Shown here in pieces: positions 36,386 to 44,699 of a DNA stretch of 64,000 nucleotides. The stretch's first letter is position 1, and every line of letters starts with the position of its first letter. Origin of the DNA: Brevibacillus massiliensis (GTDB lineage Bacteria > Bacillota > Bacilli > Brevibacillales > Brevibacillaceae); assembly GCF_000311785.1 (NCBI RefSeq), contig NZ_HE978548.1, forward strand, positions 2,491-66,490, in the 5' to 3' direction. Made by a program: the position numbers and the translations under genes. Under the pieces are notes generated by a model. The model saw only the letters and a list, made by a program, of their open reading frames with translations, was not told the origin of the DNA and ran no database searches.

Positions 36386-36409
36386 ACGTAGTTGGAGGAG
36401 GGCTAAACC

Positions 36410-37300
36410 GTGGCAATCCGCGTAACGCAAAATATGATGAATAGCACGATGATGCGAAATTACTATAATTCGATGGGGCAGTTGGATCGGTATAACGAAC
36501 AGTTGTCTTCAGGGAAAAAAATCTCACGTCCCTCCCAAGACCCTGTGGTGGCGGTCATGGGGATGTCTTACCGGACTCAGTTGAACAAAAACGACCAGTA
36601 TCTTCGCAATGCGAGTCAGGCACAAACGTGGCTTGACACAGCAGATACGGCAATGAACGAGGTCGGCAACGTTCTTCACCGGCTCAATGAGCTGGTCCTC
36701 CAATCTGCCAGTGATACAATGTCACCGTCTGATCGTCAGGCGATGGAAAGCGAAGTGATCGAGCTGAAAAATCAGCTTGGGGAGATCGCCAACCAAACGG
36801 TCAACGGAAGATATATCTTTGCCGGAACAGATACGACAAAAGCCCCGTATGACAAAAACGCCGGCGACTATACAAGCACCAATTTCTCAGAATTCACTGT
36901 CGAGGTAGGACAAGGCATTTATATCCCGATAAATGTTAATGGTCAAGAAATCTTTAACAAATCGATAAACGGGAACACTATCTTCAAGCTAATGGATAAT
37001 ATTATCAATGACCTGCACAATGGCAATTCGGCAGACGGCCACCTCGACGAAGTGTCGCAGCATATGGATAATGTGTTAAAACAAAGAGCTACACTTGGAG
37101 CCAGGGTAAACCGTATGGAGCTGGTCACAGAACGTCTGGAAAGTTCCGGATTAAACATTACCAAGGCGATGTCGGAAAATGAAGATGCAGATATGGCAGC
37201 CGTCATCACGAATTTAAAGACGCAAGAAAATATCCACAGAGCTGCTCTGGGATCAGGTGCTCGCATTATTCAAACAACGCTGCTTGATTTCCTCCGTTAA
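36410..37300 (+). CDS. flgL: Flagellar hook-filament junction protein FlgL
   Basis: 296 residues from a GTG at 36410, set by TTGGAGGAGGGC. N-terminal MAIRVTQNMMNSTMMRNYYN and flagellin-like SGKKISRPSQDPVVA, with a C-terminal LKTQENIHRAALGSGARIIQ coil. It forms the second junction disk below the filament. Confidence 0.96.
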   Translation: MAIRVTQNMMNSTMMRNYYNSMGQLDRYNEQLSSGKKISRPSQDPVVAVMGMSYRTQLNKNDQYLRNASQAQTWLDTADTAMNEVGNVLHRLNELVLQSASDTMSPSDRQAMESEVIELKNQLGEIANQTVNGRYIFAGTDTTKAPYDKNAGDYTSTNFSEFTVEVGQGIYIPINVNGQEIFNKSINGNTIFKLMDNIINDLHNGNSADGHLDEVSQHMDNVLKQRATLGARVNRMELVTERLESSGLNITKAMSENEDADMAAVITNLKTQENIHRAALGSGARIIQTTLLDFLR

Positions 37301-37320
37301 CAGGCAAAGGGGAGAGTACA

Positions 37321-37893
37321 ATGCAGTTGCCACGAATTCAGATTCAACAGACTCCCATGTTGCTCGGATTGAATATCCAAAAACCTGTTCAGGAAATGGA
37401 ACAGCCGAAAGCGGAGCTGAATTTGCGCCAGGAACCTGCCGTTTTGGAAATTCGCCAGCCGCAAGGAACCTTGTCCATCGATTCGAGCCGTGCTCGTTAT
37501 AATATTGGATTGCGTACGTCAATGGAATTTAGTGACGCGAATGCTGAGCATGGTGTACAATCCTGGTTAGAGGCTATTGCACAATCCGGTTCTGAAGGCG
37601 ATCGCTTGGCAGCGATTGAACAGGGGGGCAACGCAATCGCAGATATTGCATTCGAGCGTGGATTGGAGTCTAATCCCCCGGATATTCCTGTTTCCGGCAG
37701 CGACGAGGGAGTCGATATCAGCTACCAAGCGGGAAAAGTGGAGATTAATATAGAGCGGCGCGGGATGAGGATGGATCCGATTCTTCGTCCGCCCATTTTG
37801 CAGTATACCCCTGGTAAAGTAGAAGGGTATGTACGCCAATGGAATAAGGTGAATATTGAAGTGGTTGGGCTTCATGTGAATCAAACCTTATAA
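37321..37893 (+). CDS. yviE: YviE-like protein (DUF6470)
   Basis: 190 residues after GGGGAGAG. Begins QLPRIQIQQTPMLLGLNI and contains repeated Gln/Pro-rich strands (KAELNLRQEPAVLEIRQPQG). This matches YviE, encoded between flgL and fliW in Bacillus subtilis. Function unknown; presumed late flagellar or export-related. Confidence 0.85.
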   Translation: MQLPRIQIQQTPMLLGLNIQKPVQEMEQPKAELNLRQEPAVLEIRQPQGTLSIDSSRARYNIGLRTSMEFSDANAEHGVQSWLEAIAQSGSEGDRLAAIEQGGNAIADIAFERGLESNPPDIPVSGSDEGVDISYQAGKVEINIERRGMRMDPILRPPILQYTPGKVEGYVRQWNKVNIEVVGLHVNQTL

Positions 37894-37921
37894 ATTGTCG
37901 TTTAAAAAGGAGTTGTCGCAG

Positions 37922-38341
37922 GTGGCCAATCCGCAGTACGTAGAGGTAGGCAAGCTGTTTTTCGAGGAGGGCCTGCCCGGCTTTTCCCATTTGCAATTTT
38001 TTCGGCTGCTGCAAGAAGAAAAAGGCAGCCCTTTTTATTCTCTTGAGTCAGTTGAGGATCCGCAGGTAGGATTTTGGGTGGTTGATCCGTTCGCTTTTTT
38101 TGCCGATTACGAATTTGAGCTTCAAGAGCAAGCCAAGGCGTCACTGCATATCTCGCAGGAGACCCCTGTTGTCGTTTTAAATATCGTGACACCACGCCCC
38201 AATCAGCAAATAACAGTAAATCTCAAAGCGCCGATCATCGTAAACCAGGTGAATCGCATGGCCAAGCAAGTGATCCTTCGCGAGGAAATTTATGATGTAC
38301 GCCAACCGCTCCTTCCCGTGCGGCAGGCCGCAAGTAAGTAG
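37922..38341 (+). CDS. fliW: Flagellar assembly factor FliW
   Basis: 139 residues from GTG 37922, 10 bases after AAAAAGGAG; an in-frame TTG at 37895 is also possible. Core motifs [27 protein letters not shown] and [11 protein letters not shown] are typical. FliW binds free flagellin and, when unbound, sequesters CsrA, so hag translation is matched to export. It is immediately followed by csrA. Confidence 0.93.
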   Translation: MANPQYVEVGKLFFEEGLPGFSHLQFFRLLQEEKGSPFYSLESVEDPQVGFWVVDPFAFFADYEFELQEQAKASLHISQETPVVVLNIVTPRPNQQITVNLKAPIIVNQVNRMAKQVILREEIYDVRQPLLPVRQAASK

Positions 38342-38349
38342 GTGAGCGG

Positions 38350-38592
38350 ATGCTGGTACTTTCCCGCAAAAAAAATGAATCGATCATGGTCGGAGATAAT
38401 ATCGAGATCAAAGTGATTGGGATTGAAGGCGATTCAGTCCGCATCGGCATTGAAGCGCCCCGTGAAGTAGACGTGTATCGAAAAGAAATCTACTTGTCGA
38501 TTCAGGAAGAAAACCTGCTCGCTTCGCAAACAAAAGCAGATTGGTCGACGTTAAAACAGTGGATCGGCATGAAACCGTCTGATGAAGAATAA
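38350..38592 (+). CDS. csrA: Translational regulator CsrA
   Basis: 80 residues. [27 protein letters not shown] and the RKEI segment are the RNA-binding core; the C-terminus is longer than in E. coli, as in Bacillota. It represses hag mRNA by binding GGA motifs at the ribosome site. ATG follows TAGGTGAG. Antagonised by FliW encoded just upstream. A likely target is the hairpin at 38724. Confidence 0.96.
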   Translation: MLVLSRKKNESIMVGDNIEIKVIGIEGDSVRIGIEAPREVDVYRKEIYLSIQEENLLASQTKADWSTLKQWIGMKPSDEE

Positions 38593-38631
38593 TTTCATCA
38601 GATTTTTTATCGGCAAATGTGTAAATAGTCC

Positions 38632-38659
38632 TAAAAGATTTAAGCGGCCTCTCCGATAA
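38632..38659 (+). promoter_or_regulatory. Sigma-D promoter of hag
   Basis: TAAA (38632-38635) and TCCGATAA (38652-38659), spacer 16, a close sigma-D match about 107 bases before the flagellin start. Confidence 0.8.
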
Positions 38660-38723
38660 ATAGAATGTAAGGATTCGTAAATCCAAGCGCGCGATTGGAT
38701 TGTGAGTCCCAAAATGCAAAAAG

Positions 38724-38759
38724 CAGTCACAGGGACGTGACTGTCACAATCAAGGAGGA
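38724..38759 (+). promoter_or_regulatory. CsrA-binding hairpin and ribosome site in the hag leader
   Basis: CAGTCAC (38724-38730) pairs with GTGACTG (38737-38743), exposing the loop AGGGAC (38731-38736), which holds a GGA motif. The ribosome site CAAGGAGGA (38751-38759) provides a second GGA 16 bases further. Two sites of this kind are how CsrA represses hag in Bacillus subtilis; the assignment here is inferred from sequence. Confidence 0.75.
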
Positions 38760-38765
38760 AAAATC

Positions 38766-39842
38766 ATGATTATCAACCACAATATTTCCGCGTTGAACAC
38801 GCACCGTCAAATGGGCGTAAACGCCGGAAACCTGAGCAAAAACGTAGAGAAACTCTCTTCCGGCTACCGCATCAACCGCGCTGCTGACGACGCTGCCGGC
38901 CTCTCCATCTCCGAGCGTATGAGAGCGCAAATCCGCGGTATGAACCAAGCAGCTCGCAACTCCCAAGACGGTATCTCCCTGATCCAAACGGCTGAGGGTT
39001 CCCTGCAAACTGTAAACGACATGCTGGTTCGGATTAAAGAATTGGCTACTCAGTCCGCGAACGGTACGTATGACGATAATGCTGACCGTGCTCGTCTGCA
39101 GGAAGAAGTAACTGAGCTGTCCAAAGAGATTAACAACATTAAAGATAAAACCAAGTTCAACGGAATTAAATTGTTGGATAAAGCAGATGGAGTATACAGT
39201 GGTTCAATTGCTGCTGGAACAAATGTAGTCCTTAGTGGTACCTATAGCGGAACTGCTGATAAAACTATTACATTAAAATATATTGACGCTACCAGTGGAT
39301 GGCACGTTGATTCTGGTAATGGTACTTTTGCTCAAGTATCCGGAGCTTCGATCAGTGGTATCTCTTTCAAAACTTCTGGATCCGTCCCATCTGGTGTTAC
39401 ATCTGGTACAACAATAACTGTTACTATAAAAGCAAAAACACCAGATAAACTGGATCTTCAAATTGGCCAAGAAGCAGGTCAAACGTTATCTTTAGATCTC
39501 CAGAAGATTGCTCTTAACGATGTAGCTTCCAAAGTTAGCGGTTGGAATATCGCTTCACAATCCGGCGCTCGAACAGTTCTCAGTGAAATTGAGAACGTGA
39601 TCAACCAGGTGAGTGCTGCCCGTTCTTACCTTGGTGCTAACCAAAACCGTTTGGAAAACACCATTAACAACCTGAACATCACTTCCGAAAACCTGTCTGC
39701 TGCTGAATCCCGTATCCGCGATGTAGACATGGCGAAGGAACAAATGGAGTTCACCAAGAACAACATCCTCGTTCAGGCTTCCCAAGCAATGTTGGCTCAA
39801 GCGAACCAACTGCCGCAAGGCGTTCTGCAGTTGCTCCGTTAA
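38766..39842 (+). CDS. hag: Flagellin
   Basis: 358 residues. The N-terminal 135 (MIINHNISALNTHRQMGVN, LSSGYRINRAADDAAGL) and C-terminal 90 (SAARSYLGANQNRLENTI, LVQASQAMLAQANQLPQGVL, LLR end) are the conserved D0/D1 helices. The middle, about residues 133-260, is a low-complexity, Thr/Ser/Gly-rich D2 exposed domain and its codons are visibly AT-richer than the ends, suggesting exchange of that cassette. Translation is controlled by CsrA/FliW and transcription by sigma-D. It is the likely substrate of the Maf glycosylation system downstream. Confidence 0.97.
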   Translation: MIINHNISALNTHRQMGVNAGNLSKNVEKLSSGYRINRAADDAAGLSISERMRAQIRGMNQAARNSQDGISLIQTAEGSLQTVNDMLVRIKELATQSANGTYDDNADRARLQEEVTELSKEINNIKDKTKFNGIKLLDKADGVYSGSIAAGTNVVLSGTYSGTADKTITLKYIDATSGWHVDSGNGTFAQVSGASISGISFKTSGSVPSGVTSGTTITVTIKAKTPDKLDLQIGQEAGQTLSLDLQKIALNDVASKVSGWNIASQSGARTVLSEIENVINQVSAARSYLGANQNRLENTINNLNITSENLSAAESRIRDVDMAKEQMEFTKNNILVQASQAMLAQANQLPQGVLQLLR

Positions 39843-39857
39843 TCAAAACAAACAAGT

Positions 39858-39889
39858 GAGGAACCTTGGATTTTCTAGGGTTCCTCTTT
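39858..39889 (+). terminator. Terminator after hag
   Basis: GAGGAACC (39858-39865) pairs with GGTTCCTC (39879-39886), followed by TTT. Confidence 0.85.
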
Positions 39890-39921
39890 CGTATTTATCA
39901 TCCAGGTTCCAGTCATTTCCG

Positions 39922-39949
39922 TAAAAAGCATTCATGAAAAAGCCGATAC
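39922..39949 (+). promoter_or_regulatory. Sigma-D promoter of the Maf/glycosylation operon
   Basis: TAAA (39922-39925), 16 bases, GCCGATAC (39942-39949). The -10 element is one base from the GCCGATAT consensus, in front of the unknown protein and Maf. Confidence 0.8.
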
Positions 39950-39984
39950 AAGTAATAACCAAACCTTAACCAAACAAGGAAGGT

Positions 39985-40626
39985 ATGCTGTTTGTTCGGT
40001 ACTATGTTATGCGGGATGGGGGAACAGTCTTGGAACTGAAAATAATGGATCGGATCTACGTTTATGAAAATAATGAAACCGTACTTGATCAACTCATGAA
40101 TGATGTCAACCAGTTTATGCATGAATCAAATTCGGTGATTGTCCAGATGGATATTGACGGTCAGGTTGTTTTTGACGATTACTTCGAATATATATCTGAT
40201 CGCATTGGGGAAATCAGAAAAATCGAGGTGATTTCTCAGTCTGTAGAGGAGTTTACAAACGAGGTGTTAATGACCGCAAATGAATATCTGGAGCGGTCTC
40301 TTCCCCTTATTTCGTTATTGTCTGATGAATTTTATCAAGGTCCCAAACAGGAAACATGGGAACAATTTGAACAGCTTATAGAAGGCTTGCAATGGATGGA
40401 ACAGACTGTTCAATATGTAAGCAACAATAAGCCATCATGTGAACAATGGCAGGAAACATTCAGATGGTCGACGGAATTGGCTGAACTAGAGCAGGCAGTG
40501 ATACAACAAGACGCGGTTTTAATCGGAGATATTCTGCGTTACGAGATTTTAACTCGACTGGAAATGCTGAAAAAAGAGCTAGAGCAAGAGATTCATAATG
40601 GGGTAATCAATCATGATCTTAATTGA
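39985..40626 (+). CDS. Unknown protein encoded upstream of Maf
   Basis: 213 residues as given; the start is unsure. ATG 39985 is one base behind GGAAGG, ATG 40009 has no site, and TTG 40030 has GGGGG at good spacing, giving about 198 residues (LELKIMDRIYVYENNETVLD). The protein is acidic and helical: a compact N-terminal alpha/beta half (VIVQMDIDGQVVFDDYFEYI) followed by a four-helix C-terminal half. No family recognised. Its last 14 bases overlap the Maf start and a sigma-D promoter precedes it, so it is probably a partner or chaperone in flagellin glycosylation (inference). Confidence 0.6.
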   Translation: MLFVRYYVMRDGGTVLELKIMDRIYVYENNETVLDQLMNDVNQFMHESNSVIVQMDIDGQVVFDDYFEYISDRIGEIRKIEVISQSVEEFTNEVLMTANEYLERSLPLISLLSDEFYQGPKQETWEQFEQLIEGLQWMEQTVQYVSNNKPSCEQWQETFRWSTELAELEQAVIQQDAVLIGDILRYEILTRLEMLKKELEQEIHNGVINHDLN

Positions 40627-42481
40627 TAACATTCATCTGTTAAAAAAGCACTATCCGGATGTCTGGAAGGCACTAAAGGAGTATGAGGATCGGTCACACC
40701 CAAAGCACGTAGAAGTCATGGATACGAAAAAAGGGGTACCGACGCTTCTGCTTCAGGATAATCATGTCCCTGTATATATTCACAGTAAATACGACCCTTA
40801 TCTTGAAGCGGAGCGATTGCTTGAACAGTATACTTCAGTAGAATCGAGTAAACATGTCTTTTTTTACGGGATAGGATTAGGCTATCATATTGAAGCCTTT
40901 ACACAAAAATATCCTGACATCCCATTTTCCATCTACGAACCAAGTCTAGAAATATTGCATACGTTTCTCTCTAAACGGTCATTAGATATATTTCCGATCT
41001 CTATGTTAAAAAATATTTTCGTAGAACAAAATTCGCTGCAATCGAAACAACTTATTAACAAGTTTGTCAGCTCAGTGAAAGAAGAAGTCTTGTTTATCGT
41101 TTTACCAGCCTATGAGAGAGTTTTTAAACAAAATTATAAAGAGTTTGTAACAAGCTTTCGGGAAGCAGTCCGCGAAAGAAGGTCGCATTTGCATGTAAAT
41201 GTGGCGTTCGAACAGCGGTGGACGATCAATAGTATTATAAATCTGGAAACTACCCTGAATACCCCTAATGTGCTTCGAGAAAAGAAGGGATACTTTCAAG
41301 ACAAACCGGCGATTATTGTTTCAGCAGGTCCTTCTTTAGAAGAAGAAATAGAGAATCTGAGATACATCAAGGAAAACAGACTAGCCTATATCTTCTCAGT
41401 CGGATCAGCTATTAATGCGCTGCTATCCCATGGGATCGAGCCGGATGCAGCATGTACGTATGACCCAACGGTGCTAAATCAAAGGGTATTTGAGAAAGTG
41501 GTAGAGCAGGAAATAAAAACAATCCCTTTGATATACGGAACAAGTGTCGGTTTCGAAACGGTGAAGCGTTATCCTGGACAAATGTTCCACATGATTACGA
41601 GTCAAGATACGATTTCTCCGTTTTACTTAAATGATGTAGATCCTGAAGAGATCGTTAACGATTCACCTTCCATCGCGGTAATCACACTGCAATTATTACA
41701 TAAATTTGGCTGTAACCCTATCATTCTCGTTGGACAAAATTTAGCTTTTAAGAATGATCGAGTTTACTCAAAGGGAATTGAATACGAGCACAGGCCAGCC
41801 ACTTTAACGGAACCTGAAAAGAAAAACCTGTTAACCACGGAAAGTGTCGATGGTGAAGTTGTTTACACAAATGAAGGTTTTAATCGTATGAGAAAACAAA
41901 TGGAAGCGCTGATTGCCCAATATCAGGACAAAGAGATTATTAACACGACACGGGGCGGGGCCAAAATCAACGGTACTTCTTTTATTCCTCTTGATCAAAT
42001 CATAAAGGAGAAACTAACTTCGTCATTCAATACATCAGACTGGTGTAAGGAAACTAATCAAAGTTACAGTGTTACCTATACAAGACAGCAGTCGGCTAAA
42101 ATGATGATTTTCCTTGAGGAATTTCCAAAGGTACTTGACGAATTCCGAAAAATTATTAATGAAATAAACCAATCGGTTAAAACCCATAATGTCAAACAAC
42201 TGGAAAACTTTTTTACCAAGTTTGACAAGGTATTTAAAAAAATGCAGAAAAACCAATTCTATCAATGCGTGATAAGGCAAATGAACCGAGTCCAATTTGA
42301 GTTGGTCGCCAAAGAGATTGAAGAGCTTCGTTTTGAACGGGATACTCTTCATAAGGGGAAACGGATTGCCAGTGAGTTTGGAGCCTATGTTGATAACTGT
42401 ACAGTTAACATGCAGTTGGCCGCGCCATTGCTTCAGGAAATGCATCAAAAGATTCTTCAAGAAGTTGAGGCAACAACATAA
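40613..42481 (+). CDS. maf: Motility accessory factor Maf, flagellin nonulosonate transferase (DUF115)
   Basis: 622 residues overlapping the gene upstream. The DUF115 core is clear: KPAIIVSAGPSLEEEIENL, YIFSVGSAINALLSHGIEPD, IYGTSVGFETVKRYPG, PSIAVITLQLLHKFGCNPI and ILVGQNLAFKNDRVYS. N-terminal Maf domain (about residues 1-180) and C-terminal helical domain. Maf proteins transfer pseudaminic or legionaminic acid onto Ser/Thr of flagellin. The genes that follow encode a nonulosonic acid path, which fits. Located directly after hag, as in glycosylated-flagellum Bacillota. Confidence 0.88.
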   Translation: MILIDNIHLLKKHYPDVWKALKEYEDRSHPKHVEVMDTKKGVPTLLLQDNHVPVYIHSKYDPYLEAERLLEQYTSVESSKHVFFYGIGLGYHIEAFTQKYPDIPFSIYEPSLEILHTFLSKRSLDIFPISMLKNIFVEQNSLQSKQLINKFVSSVKEEVLFIVLPAYERVFKQNYKEFVTSFREAVRERRSHLHVNVAFEQRWTINSIINLETTLNTPNVLREKKGYFQDKPAIIVSAGPSLEEEIENLRYIKENRLAYIFSVGSAINALLSHGIEPDAACTYDPTVLNQRVFEKVVEQEIKTIPLIYGTSVGFETVKRYPGQMFHMITSQDTISPFYLNDVDPEEIVNDSPSIAVITLQLLHKFGCNPIILVGQNLAFKNDRVYSKGIEYEHRPATLTEPEKKNLLTTESVDGEVVYTNEGFNRMRKQMEALIAQYQDKEIINTTRGGAKINGTSFIPLDQIIKEKLTSSFNTSDWCKETNQSYSVTYTRQQSAKMMIFLEEFPKVLDEFRKIINEINQSVKTHNVKQLENFFTKFDKVFKKMQKNQFYQCVIRQMNRVQFELVAKEIEELRFERDTLHKGKRIASEFGAYVDNCTVNMQLAAPLLQEMHQKILQEVEATT

Positions 42482-42504
42482 ATTTTTCTGTGGAGAGAGG
42501 CTAT

Positions 42505-43515
42505 ATGAACCTGAAAGGGAAAAAAATACTAGTCACCGGAGCAGATGGTTTTATAGGTTCTCATTTGACAGAAGAGCTTGTCAGACGAGGGCATAATGTG
42601 AAAGCCTTTGTTTACTACAATTCCTTTAATAGTTGGGGCTGGTTGGACGAATCTCCCAGTGATATTCGCAGCAGCATCGAGATATTTTCAGGAGATATTC
42701 GCGATCCGTTTGGAATAAAGGAAGCAGCCAAGGACTGTGATGTCATTTTTCACCTGGCGGCATTAATTGCCATTCCCTACTCGTATCATTCCCCTGCTAC
42801 GTACGTGGAGACCAATATAATGGGAACACTGCACGTGGTTCAGGCGGCCCGTGAATTAGGGATCGAAAAAGTCATTCACACCTCGACCAGTGAAGTGTAT
42901 GGAACAGCCAAGTACGTTCCGATTACGGAGGAGCACCCCTTACAGGGACAGTCCCCTTATTCAGCAAGTAAAATAGGTGCCGATCAGATGGCTATGTCGT
43001 TTTACCAGTCGTTTCAGACGCCGGTTGCTATCATTCGCCCATTTAACACATATGGACCGCGTCAATCGGCAAGGGCGATAATCCCAACTGTCATTACTCA
43101 GATTGCCAGCGGACAACGCAAAATCAGGTTGGGAGCACTTCATCCTACGAGGGATTTTAATTATGTAAAAGACACCGTCAATGGATTCATTGCTGTGGCA
43201 GAGTCTGATGCTTCTGTAGGCGAAGTGATCAACATCGGGAGCAACTATGAGATATCGATCGGAGAAACCGTTCAATTGATCGCAGATGTGATGGGGAAGG
43301 AGATTGAAATCGAAACAGATGCCCAGCGGCTTCGCCCGGAAAAAAGCGAGGTAGAACGTCTTTGGGCTGACAATACTAAAGCGAAAACCCTGCTGAATTG
43401 GGAGCCAATCTTTGCGGGACGCGAGGGTCTAAAAAGAGGTTTGCAGGAAACGGTTGAGTGGTTTAGCAGCCCGGAAAATCTACGTAAATACAAAAGCGAT
43501 GTGTACAATATATGA
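42505..43515 (+). CDS. legB: NAD-dependent sugar 4,6-dehydratase LegB-like
   Basis: 336 residues from ATG 42505 after GGAGAGAGG. Extended SDR with Rossmann motif GADGFIGSHL near residue 12, catalytic T/S-Y-K (HTSTSEVYG; SPYSASKIGADQMA, the YxxxK) and RPFNTYGPRQS. It removes water from a nucleotide-activated GlcNAc to give the 4-keto-6-deoxy sugar, first step toward legionaminic acid. The next genes overlap tightly, and their order matches legionaminic acid loci more than pseudaminic (no PseB/PseC pair). Confidence 0.85.
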   Translation: MNLKGKKILVTGADGFIGSHLTEELVRRGHNVKAFVYYNSFNSWGWLDESPSDIRSSIEIFSGDIRDPFGIKEAAKDCDVIFHLAALIAIPYSYHSPATYVETNIMGTLHVVQAARELGIEKVIHTSTSEVYGTAKYVPITEEHPLQGQSPYSASKIGADQMAMSFYQSFQTPVAIIRPFNTYGPRQSARAIIPTVITQIASGQRKIRLGALHPTRDFNYVKDTVNGFIAVAESDASVGEVINIGSNYEISIGETVQLIADVMGKEIEIETDAQRLRPEKSEVERLWADNTKAKTLLNWEPIFAGREGLKRGLQETVEWFSSPENLRKYKSDVYNI

Positions 43516-44699
43516 ACAAATCAATTGATTTACAGTGTATTGTCGAAACGTTGCAATCGGTATTGCCCAAAGACCAGGAGTTTATCGCCCTTCATGAACC
43601 CCGTTTTTCCGGAAATGAATGGGCCTATGTGAAAGAATGTCTGGATACGGGTTGGGTTTCCTCGGTTGGGAAATACGTCAATCGCTTTGAAGAAATGCTG
43701 CAGGAATACACTGGTGTACGTCACGCCGTGGCTGTAGTAAATGGTACAGCGGCATTGCACATGTGTCTGCAACTTGCGGGAGTTGAAGAAGGGGATGAAG
43801 TGCTAGTCCCGACTTTGACCTTTATAGCTACTGCCAACGCGGTTCACTATTGTGGGGCTACTCCGCATTTCGTAGATATTGAAACAAGAACGCTTGGACT
43901 TGACCCTTATAAGCTGGGGGACTATCTAAGAGAGATAACCGAAATCCGGGACAATGCTTGTTTCAACAAAATAACCGGGAAGCGATTAAAAGCTGTTGTT
44001 CCGATGCATACATTCGGTCATCCTGTTGATCTTGATCCACTGGTGGAAGTATGTAACAGGTTTAAGCTGGAATTGATAGAGGATGCAGCGGAATCGCTGG
44101 GCTCCTTTTACAAAGGACGGCATACGGGGCATTGGGGGAAACTGTCGGCTCTTAGTTTTAATGGAAATAAGGTTGTAACAACCGGAGGCGGCGGTGCCAT
44201 CTTAACTAACGATTCTTCGTTAGCCAAACTGGCAAAACACCTTACCACAACAGCCAAGGTGCCGCATCGTTGGGCGTTTAACCACGACCGGGTCGGTTAC
44301 AATTATCGTTTGCCCAATTTGAACGCTGCATTAGGTTGTGCCCAGTTGGAGCAGCTTCCTGGTTTTATTGCTAAAAAGCGCAACCTGGCTGATCAATACA
44401 AAAAAGCCTTTTCTGAATTTGTAGGGGTAAGCTTCTTTACTGAGACGGAATTTGCAAAAAGCAACTATTGGTTGAATGTATTGTTGCTGGATGAGCAGTA
44501 TGCAGGTAGACGGGATGAATTGTTGGAGTTGACAAATGAGATGGGGATCATGACACGGCCGTTTTGGACTGCTCTTCATAAACTGCCAATACACGCGAAA
44601 TGTCCAAAAATGGAACTAACGGTAGCAGAAAACCTGGAAAGCCGCGCGATTAATATTCCAAGCAGTGTGGTGTTGGGTGTGAGTAGTGATGAAGCGTAA
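43512..44699 (+). CDS. legC: PLP-dependent aminotransferase LegC-like
   Basis: 395 residues, start overlaps legB by 4 bases. DegT/DnrJ/EryC1/StrS fold: FRFSGNEWAYVKECLD-type start (RFSGNEWAYVKECLDTGW), VNGTAALHMCLQLAG, PVFTFIATANAV-like VPTLTFIATANAVHYCG, and SFNGNKVVTTGGGG, whose K is the PLP lysine. It aminates the 4-keto sugar. This family is also seen in perosamine routes, but the surrounding genes fix it to a nonulosonate path. Confidence 0.85.
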   Translation: MNKSIDLQCIVETLQSVLPKDQEFIALHEPRFSGNEWAYVKECLDTGWVSSVGKYVNRFEEMLQEYTGVRHAVAVVNGTAALHMCLQLAGVEEGDEVLVPTLTFIATANAVHYCGATPHFVDIETRTLGLDPYKLGDYLREITEIRDNACFNKITGKRLKAVVPMHTFGHPVDLDPLVEVCNRFKLELIEDAAESLGSFYKGRHTGHWGKLSALSFNGNKVVTTGGGGAILTNDSSLAKLAKHLTTTAKVPHRWAFNHDRVGYNYRLPNLNAALGCAQLEQLPGFIAKKRNLADQYKKAFSEFVGVSFFTETEFAKSNYWLNVLLLDEQYAGRRDELLELTNEMGIMTRPFWTALHKLPIHAKCPKMELTVAENLESRAINIPSSVVLGVSSDEA

